Origin: Pararhodobacter sp. | GTDB taxonomy: Bacteria > Pseudomonadota > Alphaproteobacteria > Rhodobacterales > Rhodobacteraceae | Assembly: GCA_020832545.1 (NCBI GenBank) | Contig: JAFIEK010000003.1 | Span: 124,001 to 188,000 of the forward strand | Direction: 5' to 3' | Length of the DNA stretch: 64,000 nt | Part shown: positions 16,333 through 25,317 of the stretch, one piece after another | How the letters are laid out: every line of letters starts with the position of its first letter | How positions within the stretch are numbered: the first letter of the stretch is position 1 | Position numbers and translations under genes: made by a program | Notes under the pieces: generated by a model | Seen by the model: only the letters and a program-made list of their open reading frames with translations | Told to the model about the DNA's origin: nothing | The model's database searches: none

Positions 16333-16692
16333 TTGGGACAGGCACAAGTGTCATCAACCGCTCTGTTCCAACGCGACCTTTACGGCAACGATCCAGAGAC
16401 GGTCCAGAGCTTTCAGACCGCATTTCGTGACGCCTCGCCGGAACTGGCTATCCAACTGGCCGGGGAGGTGTCGGCGAGCGACGCAGCCGAGGCTCCGAGG
16501 ATTGCGCATCTGTTGAAATTATCCACGCGCTGGATCGGCGCGCGCACCCTCGGCGATCTGTGCAAAGAAATCGAAAACCTGGTCAAGGCCGGGGATGGTG
16601 CGCAGCTTTTCGCGCGGCTTGCCGGGCTCATAGCACTGCAAGCTGCGGTTCTGGCCGAGATCGCACAGTTCTGTGCCGAGGATGGCGGCTAG
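16333..16692 (+). CDS. HPt-domain phosphotransfer protein
   Basis: About 119 residues from TTG 16333; GTG at 16348 with GGACAGG before it is an alternative. Helical, with the HPt core 'AHLLKLSTRWIGARTLGDLCKEIE', where the His is the expected phosphoacceptor (His59 from TTG). The usual Gly after Lys is replaced by Leu. It follows the receiver-kinase on the same strand and converges on the molybdopterin-binding gene. It could link the receiver-kinase, the OmpR regulator, or the hybrid kinase at 21 kb; which of these is not decidable here. Confidence 0.65.
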   Translation: MGQAQVSSTALFQRDLYGNDPETVQSFQTAFRDASPELAIQLAGEVSASDAAEAPRIAHLLKLSTRWIGARTLGDLCKEIENLVKAGDGAQLFARLAGLIALQAAVLAEIAQFCAEDGG

Positions 16693-17729
16693 TTCCCCGG
16701 CCCGTCTCGTCCCGTGTCGCTCTCGGCCTCGCGGGTGAGCGTGCGCGGGCGCGGGCGGCTGGGGATTTCCTTGAGCAGGCCGCCCACGCCCATGCCCACA
16801 ATATCGGCCCCGCGCACCTGCACACCGCAGATCAGCCGCTCCATCACCCAGTCAGCCCCGTTCAATGCCGGGCTTCGTGCACAGCCCGGCAGGCCCACCA
16901 CGGGCCGTCCACCCAGATCGCCCACAAACAAGAGGTTCCCTGGATCAACCGGCATTCCGAAATGCTCCACCACCCCGCCCGCCCGGCGCAAGGCGTTCGG
17001 CGCAACATCGCGGCTGTCCGAGGTGGCCGAGCCGGTTAGGATTAACACTAATTCGCCTTCGGCGGCCTCAAGCGCCTGTGCCAGCGTGGCCTCGTCATGG
17101 GCGACCACGGTTTGCGGCCCCAGCACTACCCCCAGCCGCTCCAGCCGTTCGCCGATCACCCGCTGTCCCTTTGCCCCGTCATCCTTGCCACCGACAGATG
17201 TCTGGATCAGCGCCGCTCGGCGCAGCGCCGGGGCGCACAGCGACAGCGCGCCCTGCCCCGCCGCACAGGCTTGGTTGAGGGCCGCGCCGGGCAGGGCATA
17301 GGTGATGATCTTGACGGTCGCCACCATGCCGCCCGGGTCCATCCGGGTCCATTCCGGCACTGTGGCCAGCGTGATCGAAGGGTCACAGGCATTCACCGCA
17401 TGGACCTGCCCGGCACCGACCCGTGCCACACCCGGCCCTTCAGCCAGAATGTTCACCCGCCCGGTGCCCACCACCTGCAACCGCAGCCCGGCCGCATCGG
17501 GGTCTGGCACCAGCGCCTGCGCAAGCTGCAAAGCGGCGGCGTCTTCGTCGATATCGCCGACCTCCAGTCGCGCAACCGTGACCCACGTCAGCCCTGCGCC
17601 TGCGAGCGCCTTGATATCCTCGCGCGCCAGAACCTTGCCTTTGCGCAACCGCTTGCCGCCGGGCAGCGGCACTGAATGGGCCAGCACCGTGCCCTCGGCC
17701 TGATCCAGCGGAACGGGACCAAACTGCAT
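16689..17729 (-). CDS. molybdopterin-binding protein (MoCF domain)
   Basis: 346 residues. The C-terminal half has the MoeA/MogA-type molybdopterin-binding fold with 'LILTGSATSDSRDVAPNAL' and 'VVGLPGCARSPALNGADW'. Homologues in cox/xdh clusters are often fused to a MobA-like nucleotidyltransferase; here only the molybdopterin part is present. It probably takes part in making or inserting the cytosine-dinucleotide cofactor for the CoxL-type subunit. The start overlaps the XdhC stop by one base (TGATG), and the end touches the convergent HPt gene. Confidence 0.82.
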   Translation of the reverse strand: MQFGPVPLDQAEGTVLAHSVPLPGGKRLRKGKVLAREDIKALAGAGLTWVTVARLEVGDIDEDAAALQLAQALVPDPDAAGLRLQVVGTGRVNILAEGPGVARVGAGQVHAVNACDPSITLATVPEWTRMDPGGMVATVKIITYALPGAALNQACAAGQGALSLCAPALRRAALIQTSVGGKDDGAKGQRVIGERLERLGVVLGPQTVVAHDEATLAQALEAAEGELVLILTGSATSDSRDVAPNALRRAGGVVEHFGMPVDPGNLLFVGDLGGRPVVGLPGCARSPALNGADWVMERLICGVQVRGADIVGMGVGGLLKEIPSRPRPRTLTREAESDTGRDGPGN

Positions 17730-18703
17730 CAGCCTTTCCTCAATGCCTGAGTGACCTGCGCCAGTACCGCCACCGCGATTTCCGCCGGGGTCTTGGCACC
17801 GATATCCAGCCCCACGGGTGCGTGGATGCGTGCCAAATCCGCCTCGGCGATCCCCGCCTCGCGTAGCCGGTCCAGCCGTTTGGCATGCGTGCGGGTGGAC
17901 CCGAGACAGCCCAGATAGAACACATCCGCCCCAAGTGCTGCAATGATCGCAGGGTCATCAAGCTTACTGTCATGGGTCAGCGTTACAACTGCGGTGCGCG
18001 TATCCAGCCCCTGTGCCTGCAATGCCTCGTCAGGCCAGTCATGTACAATTGTCTCGCCCGGAAACCGCTCGGATGAGCCAAACGCCTCGCGCGGGTCGAT
18101 CAGCACGGGGTCATAGCCCGCCAGCCGCGCCATGGGCAACAGCGCCTGCGCGATATGCACAGCCCCCACCACCAGCATCCGCAGCGGCGGGTTGAAAACG
18201 GCAACAAACTCGCCATCCTCCTCCATCCCCGAGCGGTCGGCGCGGAAGCGCCATTGCAGCGGCGGGAAACCGGGCAGGATGACCCGGCGCATCCCGTCAT
18301 CGGGCAGCACCCCATAGGCCACTGGCTGGCGGCGTGCGCGCATGCTGACGATCGTTTCCAACATGCTCAGCGGCATGCCGCCTTCGGTGCCAATGGGTTC
18401 CACCAGTACGCGGATCGTGCCGCCGCAGGCCAGCCCCACTGAAAATGCAGTTTCATCCGTCACGCCAAAGCTCAGCACCCGGGGCTTGCCGTCTGCCAAC
18501 GCCTCTTGCGCCTCGACAACCACTGCCCCCTCGACACAGCCGCCGGAGACCGAACCCATGATCTCGCCTGCGCCCGAGATCGCCAATTGCGAGCCCGCCT
18601 GTCGCGGGGCCGAGCCCCAGGTTTCGATCACTGTGGCCAGCGCGGCGCCCCGCCCGGCGCGGTGCCAATCCAGCGCGATCTCCGGTATCTGATCATGATC
18701 CAT
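17729..18703 (-). CDS. XdhC/CoxI family cofactor-insertion protein
   Basis: 324 residues. N-terminal XdhC_CoxI domain with 'SVSGGCVEGAVV' near residue 50; C-terminal Rossmann domain starting 'LVVGAVHIAQALL' and containing 'VTLTHDSKLDD' and 'YLGCLGSTRTHAKR'. XdhC proteins bind and protect the sulfurated molybdenum cofactor and deliver it to the apo-enzyme. GGGAGA precedes the ATG. It is translationally coupled to the molybdopterin-binding gene. Confidence 0.92.
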   Translation of the reverse strand: MDHDQIPEIALDWHRAGRGAALATVIETWGSAPRQAGSQLAISGAGEIMGSVSGGCVEGAVVVEAQEALADGKPRVLSFGVTDETAFSVGLACGGTIRVLVEPIGTEGGMPLSMLETIVSMRARRQPVAYGVLPDDGMRRVILPGFPPLQWRFRADRSGMEEDGEFVAVFNPPLRMLVVGAVHIAQALLPMARLAGYDPVLIDPREAFGSSERFPGETIVHDWPDEALQAQGLDTRTAVVTLTHDSKLDDPAIIAALGADVFYLGCLGSTRTHAKRLDRLREAGIAEADLARIHAPVGLDIGAKTPAEIAVAVLAQVTQALRKG

Positions 18704-18773
18704 GCGACACTCTCCCTATGCGCCGAATATGGCGATCGTCGTGCCTTGCGGCCAGTGCAAACACGCGCAGGGT

Positions 18774-20039
18774 CTATTCCTGACCCATCATCGCCATCAG
18801 CCGTGCCTTTTCGCCCCGGTCCCGTGGGTCTGAAATCGCTCCTGCCAGCGCCTCGATCGAGGCCACCGAATGGCCCGCGCGCAGCGTATCGACATGCGGC
18901 AGGATCGCCCGGATGCCCTGCGCGCGCGGAGCAAAACCGTCCCAGCGCAGCAGTGGATTGACCCAGACCACCCGGCGCGACGACAGGTGCAACCGCTCCA
19001 TCTCATGAGCCAGAAGCGCAGGGTCATCCCGATCCAGCCCGTCAGTGATCAAAAGCACCACCGCGCCCTGCCCCAGCACCCGTCGTGACCAATCATGGTT
19101 GAACGTGTGCAGGCACGCGCCGATCCGTGTGCCGCCCTGCCAGTCCTGCGCCTCGGCACCGGCGGCATTCAGCGCGGTATCGACATCGCGCTGGCGCAGG
19201 TGGCGGGTGATGTTGGTCAGCCGCGTGCCAAAGGTGAAAGCATGGACACGCGCCCAGCCCTGCCCCTGCCGGTTCGCCACGGCATGTATGAAATGCAGCA
19301 CCATGCGCGAATATTGCGACATGCTGCCCGAAATGTCGCACAGCACCACCAGCGCGGGCCAGCGCGTGGCAGGGCGGCGGCGGGCGATGGCCGAGACCTC
19401 GCCGCCTTGGCGCACCGCCATGCGCATCGTGCGCCGCCAGTCCGCACGCTGACCGGTGCTGTCAGGGGTCAGGCGACGGGTGCGGATGGGTTTGACCGGC
19501 AGCGCCAGTTTCACCAGCATGCGCCGGGCGGCGGCAGCTTCATCCGTCGACATCTGCTCGAAATCCAGACTGCGCAGCCGTTCTTCAGCGGATGCAGTTT
19601 GCGAGGCGTCGATGTCGATCTTTGTTTCGCCCTCGTCATCTTCGTCTTGTTCGGGGCGGTCCGGGGCCTCTGCCCCGTCAAGAAGCGCCTCGGCGGCGCG
19701 CTTTGCACCGGCATCGGCGGCGTGTTCCTCCTGTGCGCCGCGCATCGCGGGCAGAAGCAACGACATCATGTGCTCCATGTAGCGCGGATCACGCCAGAAC
19801 AGCCGAAACACTTGGTTGAAGACCTGCCGTTCCTCGGGGCGGCTGACGAAGCAGGCGTGCAGCACCCAGTAGAAATCAATCTTGTGCGAAAAACCCGCCG
19901 CCGCCACGGCCTCGATTGCCGTCAGCACCCGGCCCGGCCCCACCGGCAACCCCGCACGCCGCAGTGCGCGTGCAAAATGCGTCAGGTTTTCCACCAGCCG
20001 GGGGTCGTCAGGCAGCGAGAGGGGTGGCGCTTCGGTCAT
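18774..20039 (-). CDS. coxE: CoxE-type VWA domain protein
   Basis: 421 residues. N-terminal helical region, a highly acidic middle part ('DEDDEGETKIDIDASQ'), and a C-terminal von Willebrand A domain with MIDAS motif DISGSMS near residue 233. CoxE works with the MoxR-type ATPase CoxD in assembling the CuSMo or related centre of CO dehydrogenase-like enzymes. It starts 5 bases after the moxR stop. As the CoxL here is form II, the pair probably matures a different metal site or another client. Confidence 0.9.
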   Translation of the reverse strand: MTEAPPLSLPDDPRLVENLTHFARALRRAGLPVGPGRVLTAIEAVAAAGFSHKIDFYWVLHACFVSRPEERQVFNQVFRLFWRDPRYMEHMMSLLLPAMRGAQEEHAADAGAKRAAEALLDGAEAPDRPEQDEDDEGETKIDIDASQTASAEERLRSLDFEQMSTDEAAAARRMLVKLALPVKPIRTRRLTPDSTGQRADWRRTMRMAVRQGGEVSAIARRRPATRWPALVVLCDISGSMSQYSRMVLHFIHAVANRQGQGWARVHAFTFGTRLTNITRHLRQRDVDTALNAAGAEAQDWQGGTRIGACLHTFNHDWSRRVLGQGAVVLLITDGLDRDDPALLAHEMERLHLSSRRVVWVNPLLRWDGFAPRAQGIRAILPHVDTLRAGHSVASIEALAGAISDPRDRGEKARLMAMMGQE

Positions 20040-20044
20040 GCCGC

Positions 20045-20950
20045 TCAGGCGTCAACCAGTGACTTGCGCGCCTCATCCAGCAGGCGCTTGGCCTCCATCC
20101 CCTGAAGGCGGGCGATGTCATCTTGATACTTCAGGATCGCGCCCACCGTATCGGCGATCACCTCGGGCGAGAGGGTCAGCACATCAAGCGCCAACAGGCA
20201 TTTGGCCCAATCAATGGTTTCCGCGACGCCGGGCTTCTTGAACAGATCCTCGGTGCGCAGGCGCTGCACAAAGGCCACCACCTCGCGCGAAAGCTGGTCC
20301 GAGGCTTCGGGCGCGCGGGCTTTCAGTATTTCCAGCTCACGGTTGAAATCAGGGTAGTCGACCCAGTGATAAAGGCAACGACGCTTGAGCGCGTCATGCA
20401 CCTCACGCGTGCGGTTTGAGGTCAGGATGACGATGGGTGGCTCAGGCGCTTTTATCGTACCCAGTTCGGGGATGGTGACTTGAAAATCGCTCAGCGCTTC
20501 CAGCAAAAACGCCTCGAAAGGTTCATCCGTGCGATCAACCTCATCGATCAGCAGCACAGGCGCGCCACCGGGCTGGGGACGCATGGCTTGCAGGAGCGGG
20601 CGCTCGATCAGATAATCGGTGGTGAAGAGCGTGTCGCGCAAATGCCCGGCATCGGCCCCGCCTGCCGCTTCCGCCGCACGTATGGCGATCATCTGGGCGG
20701 GGAAGTTCCATTCATAGACCGCAGAGGAGGCATCCAGCCCCTCATAGCATTGCAGCCGGATCAGGCGGCGGCCCAGCGCTGTGGCCAGCGCCTTGGCGAT
20801 CTCGGTCTTGCCGGTCCCGGCCTCGCCCTCCAGAAACAGCGGGCGTCCCAGCTTGAGCGCCAGAAAGCTGACCGTTCCCAAGGCCCGGCCGCACACATAG
20901 TCCTGCCCGGCCAGAAGCGCCTGGATGTCGTCGATCGTGCTGAATGCCAC
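20045..20950 (-). CDS. coxD: MoxR/CoxD-type AAA+ ATPase
   Basis: 301 residues with GTG start behind GGGAGGAGG. Walker A GEAGTGKT near residue 42, Walker B 'VLLIDEVDR', sensor-1 'ILTSNRTR', and the MoxR C-terminal lid. MoxR ATPases remodel metalloenzymes together with a VWA partner, here the next gene. It is the first gene of the maturation operon moxR-coxE-xdhC-molybdopterin-binding protein. Confidence 0.92.
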   Translation of the reverse strand: MAFSTIDDIQALLAGQDYVCGRALGTVSFLALKLGRPLFLEGEAGTGKTEIAKALATALGRRLIRLQCYEGLDASSAVYEWNFPAQMIAIRAAEAAGGADAGHLRDTLFTTDYLIERPLLQAMRPQPGGAPVLLIDEVDRTDEPFEAFLLEALSDFQVTIPELGTIKAPEPPIVILTSNRTREVHDALKRRCLYHWVDYPDFNRELEILKARAPEASDQLSREVVAFVQRLRTEDLFKKPGVAETIDWAKCLLALDVLTLSPEVIADTVGAILKYQDDIARLQGMEAKRLLDEARKSLVDA

Positions 20951-21049
20951 GAAGGCCTCCTCCCTGATTTGGGGCCATGCTCAGGGCTGGACGTGCCGGG
21001 GTCAAGCGCGATGGCGCAGCTTGCGACCAATGGACAGGGTGCGGCCCGG

Positions 21050-23266
21050 TCAACCGACTGAGGCCACGAAGCGTTCCAGTATGCGGGTATCGATGGGTTT
21101 ATAGAGGATCGCCGCACCCAGAGCACCCGCCTGGGCGCGCAGCTCCTCGCCGCGTTCGGCGGTGATCAGCCGCGCCGGGATTGGCCCGTGGCGTGCGTGC
21201 AGCGCCGCGATCAGTTCCAGCCCCGAGGGCCGGGTACCCTGCTGGTTGTCGATCAGCATAAAATCAGGCTGAATGCCGATTTCATCCAGAAGCGCGGTGG
21301 CCTCGGTGGCGTTGGCAGTGTCCAGCATGCTGACGCCCCAACCTTCAAGCAGATGCACCAGGGCGCGGCGCAGAGATGCGTCGTTTTCCACCAGCAGGCC
21401 GATCAGGTCATGCCGGGGGCGGCGGCGCGGCGCGGTCTCGGTCACATCGCTGCGCACTGCCGGTTTTGCAGTCGCAAGATCACTGCGCAGGGTGAAACGG
21501 GTGCCGCGCCCCAGCCGCGACACCAGCCCGATGTCATGCCCCAGAAGGGCGGCGGCACGCTCGACAATCGCCAGCCCCAGCCCCAGCCCCTCCGAGGCCG
21601 AGGCGCGGGCGTTCAGCCTGTGAAACTCGCGGAAAATGTTCTCATGTTCCTGTTCGGGGATACCTGGCCCGGTATCCACCACCTCCACCCGGACGGCCCG
21701 TGGCCCAGCCGGGCGCAAACCCACCACCACCCCGCCCGCGTCGGTGTAGCGCAGCGCATTGGCGATCAGGTTTTGCAGGATTCGCCGCAAATAGGTGGCA
21801 TCCGACATCACCACCCTGTCAGTCGGCCTGATCCGCAGGCACAGCCCCTTGGCGGCGGCCACCGGCGCAAACTCGCTGGCCAGCCGCTCCAGCATAGGCC
21901 CCAGCGCGACCGGTCCGATATTGACCGACAAGCGCCCGCTTTCCAGCCTTGAGATATCCAGAAGGGCATCGAGGATCGTCTCTACCGACTCCAGCGCAGA
22001 CCGCGCCTTGTTGAGCGCATCGCAGCCGCGCGGGCCAAGAGGTTCGTCCTCCATCGAGGCCAGAAACAGCTTGGCCGCCGACAGGGGTTGCAGCAGATCA
22101 TGGCTGGCGGCGGCCACAAACCGCGATCGCGTTGCGTTGGCGCGTTCGGCATTGGCCAGCGCATCTTCCAGCTCCAGCGTGCGGGCAGCCACGCGGGCCT
22201 CCAGCGTCTCGTTGGCGCGGCTGAGCGCGGCAATGGCGCGGCGCTCGGTGCTGACATCGGTCAGCGAAAAGACGAAGCCGCGATCCGGCATTTCCTGCGC
22301 AAAGGCATCCAGCACCATGCCCCCGCCATCAACCCCGCCGTCGCGGCCCATCTCAAAGCGTAGCGGCGGGCGCGGGCCCTGCTGATATGCCCAGTCGCGC
22401 AACATGTCGGGGCTGACCCCTTCGCCCAGATCGATCCGGTCGCGCAGCCGGTCCAGCAGGTCGGCAAAAGCCAGGCCGGCGCGAAAACGAGTGCGCGGCA
22501 CGGCCAGCAACTCACCTGCGCGGGCATTCCAGCCGATCATCCGCGCCCGCGCATCAAAGATGCATACGCCCTGGCTGATGTGGTCCAGCGTGGCGCGCAC
22601 CACGCGCGCCTGATCGTCCAGCAGCTTGCCACGCTCTTCGCGTTCGGCGCGGATGATGTCGGTCACATCGGTCTGCAAGATCACCGTGCCGCCATCAAGG
22701 GTGCGATGCTCAGACACCTGCACCCAGCAATCGCCGCGAAACTGGACATTGAAGATGACATGCGCATCGCGGTGGCGCGCCATGCGCGCAATGGCCCAAT
22801 CCTGCGGGCTTTCGCCCTCGGGCAGGCACAGATCATGCGAGCGACTGACCAGATCGACATAGTCGGCAAACAGCAACCCCGGTTTCAGCCGCGCGGCAAT
22901 GTCGCGCATCTGCATGCCAAAACGCGAATTGCACATCACCAGAACATCATCCGGGCCAAAGAGTGCAAACCCCTCCTGCACAGTCTCAATTGCACTGGCC
23001 AAATTCTGGCGCGCGCCCTCGGTGGCGCGGTTGGCCTCAGCCAGCCGGGCATTGGACTGGTTCAGAAGGTCCAGTGCGCGCTCCAGGTCACGGGTGCGGG
23101 CGCGCACCTGATCTTCCAGTTGTGCCGCGCGCTCGAACTGGGCATAGGCCGCGCCCGACTGATCGGTCCCCTGCTCGACACGCTTCATCAGTACCTCGGC
23201 GATAACCAGCAGCTTTTCGCGCTGGCGCTCAAAAGTGTCGGCGGGGTCAATCAGCGGATGGGTCAT
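21050..23266 (-). CDS. hybrid histidine kinase (coil-PAS-PAS-HisKA-HATPase-REC), NahK-like
   Basis: 738 residues, no membrane segment. A long N-terminal coiled coil (~10-85), two PAS regions (~90-200, ~235-345), a second coil, HisKA with His389 in 'AAASHDLLQPLSA', an HATPase domain ('LIANALRYTDAGG', 'DTGPGIP', 'GLGLGLAIVERAA') and a C-terminal receiver with Asp673 in 'FMLIDNQQG' and Lys in 'LYKPID'. The start codon overlaps the stop of the FIST gene (ATGA). This matches NosP-associated kinases, here with an added receiver. An HPt protein would be needed downstream; one lies at 16.3 kb. Confidence 0.88.
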   Translation of the reverse strand: MTHPLIDPADTFERQREKLLVIAEVLMKRVEQGTDQSGAAYAQFERAAQLEDQVRARTRDLERALDLLNQSNARLAEANRATEGARQNLASAIETVQEGFALFGPDDVLVMCNSRFGMQMRDIAARLKPGLLFADYVDLVSRSHDLCLPEGESPQDWAIARMARHRDAHVIFNVQFRGDCWVQVSEHRTLDGGTVILQTDVTDIIRAEREERGKLLDDQARVVRATLDHISQGVCIFDARARMIGWNARAGELLAVPRTRFRAGLAFADLLDRLRDRIDLGEGVSPDMLRDWAYQQGPRPPLRFEMGRDGGVDGGGMVLDAFAQEMPDRGFVFSLTDVSTERRAIAALSRANETLEARVAARTLELEDALANAERANATRSRFVAAASHDLLQPLSAAKLFLASMEDEPLGPRGCDALNKARSALESVETILDALLDISRLESGRLSVNIGPVALGPMLERLASEFAPVAAAKGLCLRIRPTDRVVMSDATYLRRILQNLIANALRYTDAGGVVVGLRPAGPRAVRVEVVDTGPGIPEQEHENIFREFHRLNARASASEGLGLGLAIVERAAALLGHDIGLVSRLGRGTRFTLRSDLATAKPAVRSDVTETAPRRRPRHDLIGLLVENDASLRRALVHLLEGWGVSMLDTANATEATALLDEIGIQPDFMLIDNQQGTRPSGLELIAALHARHGPIPARLITAERGEELRAQAGALGAAILYKPIDTRILERFVASVG

Positions 23267-24402
23267 GGCGCGGTAGCCGGGGGCGCGTAAAGGGCCACGC
23301 CCGTCAGCGTCTGGTTCACATGCATGGCGTTGAACTGTTCGCCATAGGTAGAAAACCCGGCAACGCGGTTCTGGCGCAGGATTTCAGACACCTGCACCGA
23401 AAGCTGCTTCTCCTGCGCCTCCATGCGGCGCAACACGCAGTCACAGGCCAGAATGGCAAGGGGAGCTTCAGCCTCGCCCAACCCTTCGAATTCACGCGCC
23501 AGATGCTGAACCATATCCAGCGGCTCGGCCAGCGTCAGCACCAGCCCATCGTCGATCGCCGAATAGAACACCAGATCGCCATTCTCCTCCACTTGCCGGA
23601 TCGAACGTACATGATGACGCCCGCCAATACGCACCACCACCGGATGCGCGGCAAAGGTAAAGGGGTTCAGTTGTGCCGGGTCCTTGCCCAGAAGCCGCGC
23701 ATATTCCTGCGCGGCAGGCTCGGCGTTGATACTGTGCACGATGCGCCGGGCCGGGTCGGCGCTGGTGACCACCATGCGCGTCTGCGTGGGGCGGAAATGG
23801 TCGAACTTGAACACCCGGACCGGGCAACGCGTGCGCACCACGGCAAGGACAGCGGCGTTGCGCAGCATCCGCCCGCCATGCAGTACGAACGTTTCCAGAA
23901 ACCGTGTGCCATCAGCCGCCGAGCCACCAAACAGCGGCATCGCCCCCAGACCTGACGCCATGGCCGAGGTCAGCGCATCTTCCTTGGTCGACAACCCGTC
24001 GACCATCAGAAAGGCGAATTCGTGCTCCCAGTCCGGGCGCTCGCGCGCCAAAGCCCCGCGCGCCCGGATCAGATCACTGATCACGGCTTGCGCATCAAAG
24101 CGCGACAGATCCGCGATCAGCAGGGGGGCGGCGCGAAAATGCAGCGCAGGCAGCGCGGCGGCCACGATCATGCCCTCGTCATACCCTGCCGAGGTGATTT
24201 CGCCCGCCGTGGTGCAACCGATCACCGGCGTCGCGGGAAAGCTGTGCTGAAGCGCAGGGCCCAGCGTCTGAAGATCAGCCTGAGGCGAGACAAAGACGAG
24301 AACCAGCGCGAAAGGCCCCTCACCCAGCTCTGCGCGCAAGGTGGCGGCCGGGTTCTTATCCTGCGCCGAGACCTGCGCAACACTCAGCACCAATTGATCC
24401 AT
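23263..24402 (-). CDS. FIST-domain sensory protein (NosP-like)
   Basis: 379 residues from ATG 24402, which has GGGAGG nine bases upstream; a longer frame lacks support. FIST N-terminal domain ('PVIGCTTAGEI', 'GLGAMPLFGGSAADG') followed by a FIST C domain ('YARLLGKDPAQLNPFTFAAHPVV'). In Pseudomonas, Vibrio and Legionella the FIST protein NosP is a haem protein that senses nitric oxide and controls a co-transcribed kinase. The four-base overlap with the kinase gene supports that pairing here; haem binding is not shown by the sequence. Confidence 0.82.
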   Translation of the reverse strand: MDQLVLSVAQVSAQDKNPAATLRAELGEGPFALVLVFVSPQADLQTLGPALQHSFPATPVIGCTTAGEITSAGYDEGMIVAAALPALHFRAAPLLIADLSRFDAQAVISDLIRARGALARERPDWEHEFAFLMVDGLSTKEDALTSAMASGLGAMPLFGGSAADGTRFLETFVLHGGRMLRNAAVLAVVRTRCPVRVFKFDHFRPTQTRMVVTSADPARRIVHSINAEPAAQEYARLLGKDPAQLNPFTFAAHPVVVRIGGRHHVRSIRQVEENGDLVFYSAIDDGLVLTLAEPLDMVQHLAREFEGLGEAEAPLAILACDCVLRRMEAQEKQLSVQVSEILRQNRVAGFSTYGEQFNAMHVNQTLTGVALYAPPATAP

Positions 24403-24471
24403 GCCCGCGCGCCCTCCCATCCCTGTACTGAGGCTAGGCAGCGCGGCGCGGCTTGGCAAGCGCCCAGCGTG

Positions 24472-25317
24472 TCAGCCCAGTTCGGCCGACCCGTCCATCG
24501 CCAGTGCCCCGTCCCCGCGCCGCACCCACAACCGAACAGTGCCCCCGTCGCGCTTGCCATGGACAGAGAAGGGGCCTGTATCAACCACCGGCGCGACCGC
24601 ACGGAACCTGAAGCTGCGCAGCGCAGCGTCCGGCAGGTTGCGGCGCAGCACGTCCAGCATCAGCGTTGCCAGAAGCGGGCCGTGCACCACCAACCCCTCA
24701 TAGCCTTCTTCCGCGCAGAAGGGACGATCATAATGGATGCGATGGCCATTGAAAGTGAGTGCCGAATAGCGAAACAGCAGCACCGGACCGGGGGTGATCA
24801 CACGCGCAAAGTCATCCTCTCCGGGGGCTTGCGGGGGAACCTGGGCAGGTGCGTCGCGGTCCGGCAGCGCGCGATAGACGATGTCATGCTCATCCTCGAT
24901 CAACGCCTGCCCACCTTCGCTGACCACATGGCGCACCGAGACAAAGACCAGATCACCCGAGCGACCGGCCTTGTGATCCACTGACAATACCGTCGCTGTC
25001 TTGACCAGTTCGGCGCTAATCCGGGCTGGTGCCAGAAACCGCAACCGGCTGCCTGCCCACATACGTCGCGGCAACGGTACCGGGGGCAAAAATCCGCCCA
25101 GCGCCTGATGGCCGTCATACCCGGCATCTGTCAGCGCAAAGAGCGGCAGGAAATGCAGCCAGTGCCACAAGGACGGCAGCGGATCGCCCGGGGCATAGGG
25201 CGGATCATCGCGATCAAGGGTCGCGGCCAGCGCGTTGGACGGAAACGCGGTGATAACCTCGCTGCGCGTCTCGGTCCGACCAATCCATCCGCGCAGATGC
25301 GCCAGGTCAATGCTCAT
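24472..25317 (-). CDS. HTD2/MaoC-like acyl-CoA hydratase
   Basis: 281 residues. Two hot-dog halves: the N-terminal FAS1-type dehydratase domain ('[23 protein letters not shown]') and a C-terminal half with the MaoC-like active-site stretch '[10 protein letters not shown]' and '[13 protein letters not shown]'. The family includes mesaconyl-C4-CoA and itaconyl-CoA hydratases and mitochondrial HTD2. It is coupled to aroC by a four-base overlap (ATGA), though no pathway link is evident; the fit is as well to short-chain acyl-CoA metabolism. Confidence 0.75.
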   Translation of the reverse strand: MSIDLAHLRGWIGRTETRSEVITAFPSNALAATLDRDDPPYAPGDPLPSLWHWLHFLPLFALTDAGYDGHQALGGFLPPVPLPRRMWAGSRLRFLAPARISAELVKTATVLSVDHKAGRSGDLVFVSVRHVVSEGGQALIEDEHDIVYRALPDRDAPAQVPPQAPGEDDFARVITPGPVLLFRYSALTFNGHRIHYDRPFCAEEGYEGLVVHGPLLATLMLDVLRRNLPDAALRSFRFRAVAPVVDTGPFSVHGKRDGGTVRLWVRRGDGALAMDGSAELG

